Shown here in pieces: positions 5,144-5,598 of a DNA stretch of 5,598 nucleotides. Source of the DNA: Candidatus Nitrosotenuis sp. (GTDB lineage: Archaea > Thermoproteota > Nitrososphaeria > Nitrososphaerales > Nitrosopumilaceae). The position numbers and the translations under genes are program-made. Position 1 is the stretch's first letter, and each line of letters begins with the position of its first letter. The notes under the pieces were generated by a model. That model searched no databases. It worked only from the letters and a program-made list of their open reading frames with translations, and had not been told where the DNA came from. The stretch spans positions 1 to 5,598 of the forward strand of contig JAHEXS010000081.1 in assembly GCA_023252015.1 (NCBI GenBank), read 5' to 3'.

Positions 5144-5598
5144 GTGAATAAGATCATCATTCTTTTTGCAATTTTAATAGTTTCAGCAGTTGCAGTATCA
5201 TTATCTGTTATTGATCAGCTTGCAGTTGCAGTACCGCAAACAAAGATCCAGTTTACAAAGACAAGCACCTCATCTCATGATCCTGGAATAGGACAGGAAG
5301 GATTTCAATTTGCTCTGCTCTTGTCTGCAAACCAGAACAGTTTGTATCATGGTTCCGTAACATACACATCAAGTGAGCCAGTTGAAATCATAGTACTGCA
5401 TGATCTTGACAAGCAGGACGTAAACGGGCAAGCAACATGGAGTGTCGATGGAAATACCATTTACGGGATTTCTGTAATAGGACCTCCATCAAAGGCAGGC
5501 TCCTTTGACTTTACTGGTGCGGCACTTGGATTTAGGAGCAAAGTTCCATTTACTGTTACTGCAAGTGTTGATGGTTGGATAAGAGGGGAACCAACACA
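5144..5598 (+). CDS. Probable exported or membrane-anchored protein of unknown function (partial, GTG start)
   Basis: The reading frame starts at GTG 5144 and is open to the right edge, giving 151 residues. An in-frame stop at 5126-5128 and the lack of any ATG or TTG between it and 5144 make GTG the only sensible start. The first residues, MNK, are followed by an uninterrupted hydrophobic run (about residues 4-23) and then by DQLAVAVPQ; AVA at 27-29 is a possible signal peptidase site, though the run could equally be a single membrane anchor. The rest is polar and rich in Ser, Thr, Val and Gly with alternating strands (VTYTSSEPVEIIVL, FDFTGAALGF, VPFTVTASVDGW), as in extracellular beta-sandwich proteins. 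No cysteine or recognised motif is visible. It should act outside the cytoplasmic membrane. I do not recognise a family. It follows aspartate kinase by 33 bases but shares no evident function with it. Confidence 0.75.
   Translation, partial: MNKIIILFAILIVSAVAVSLSVIDQLAVAVPQTKIQFTKTSTSSHDPGIGQEGFQFALLLSANQNSLYHGSVTYTSSEPVEIIVLHDLDKQDVNGQATWSVDGNTIYGISVIGPPSKAGSFDFTGAALGFRSKVPFTVTASVDGWIRGEPT

Noticed and set aside
5122..5151. ATG at 5122 after aspartate kinase as a start for the last gene.
   Set aside because: It is in another frame and ends after nine codons at TAA (5149-5151); the GTG at 5144 opens the long frame with the hydrophobic N-terminus.
1..5598. CRISPR repeats, tRNA or rRNA genes, insertion-sequence ends or other mobile-element marks.
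   Set aside because: Reading through on both strands I saw no regularly spaced repeats, no cloverleaf-like segment and no terminal inverted repeats or transposase; genes fill the window almost completely.

Overview
The window looks like a piece of the chromosome of an ammonia-oxidising archaeon (Nitrososphaerota, formerly Thaumarchaeota). It carries archaeal information-processing genes: an RNA polymerase subunit L, a two-zinc-ribbon transcription factor S and an archaeal PCNA clamp. Start codons mostly lack Shine-Dalgarno motifs and sit about 25-32 bases downstream of TATA-like boxes, as expected for leaderless archaeal transcripts. Base composition is moderately AT-rich by eye. The genus cannot be fixed without a database search.

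Layout. Bases 1-998 (minus strand) hold almost all of an AmmeMemoRadiSam-type radical SAM enzyme that runs off the left edge. Diverging from it after a 34-base gap is a small dual-specificity phosphatase close in pattern to DUSP23/VHZ (1033-1530, plus). Converging on the phosphatase are two minus-strand genes of unknown function: a 50-residue acidic protein (1549-1701) and a 178-residue cysteine-free protein (1732-2268). The latter diverges, across a 44-base gap, from a plus-strand run: rpoL (2313-2591), tfs (2592-2891, directly abutting rpoL), pcna (2928-3671, TTG start), aspartate kinase (3695-5110), and the start of a probable exported protein (5144 to the right edge, GTG start).

How the genes work together. 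rpoL and tfs both serve RNA polymerase: a core assembly subunit and the cleavage factor that rescues backtracked polymerase. pcna encodes the replication and repair clamp. The three lie head to tail and may share transcripts, but TATA-like boxes before pcna, aspartate kinase and the last gene suggest each can also be started separately. Aspartate kinase opens the aspartate family of amino acids (threonine, methionine, possibly lysine) and has no obvious functional link to its neighbours. The radical SAM enzyme and the phosphatase share a very short divergent promoter region.

I found no CRISPR array, insertion sequence, tRNA, rRNA or sign of a mobile element. No stretch longer than about 50 bases lacks a gene. 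Nothing here amounts to a clearly new system. The points most worth a second look are the two packed divergent promoters, the conserved-looking unknown genes, and the non-ATG starts of pcna and the exported protein.
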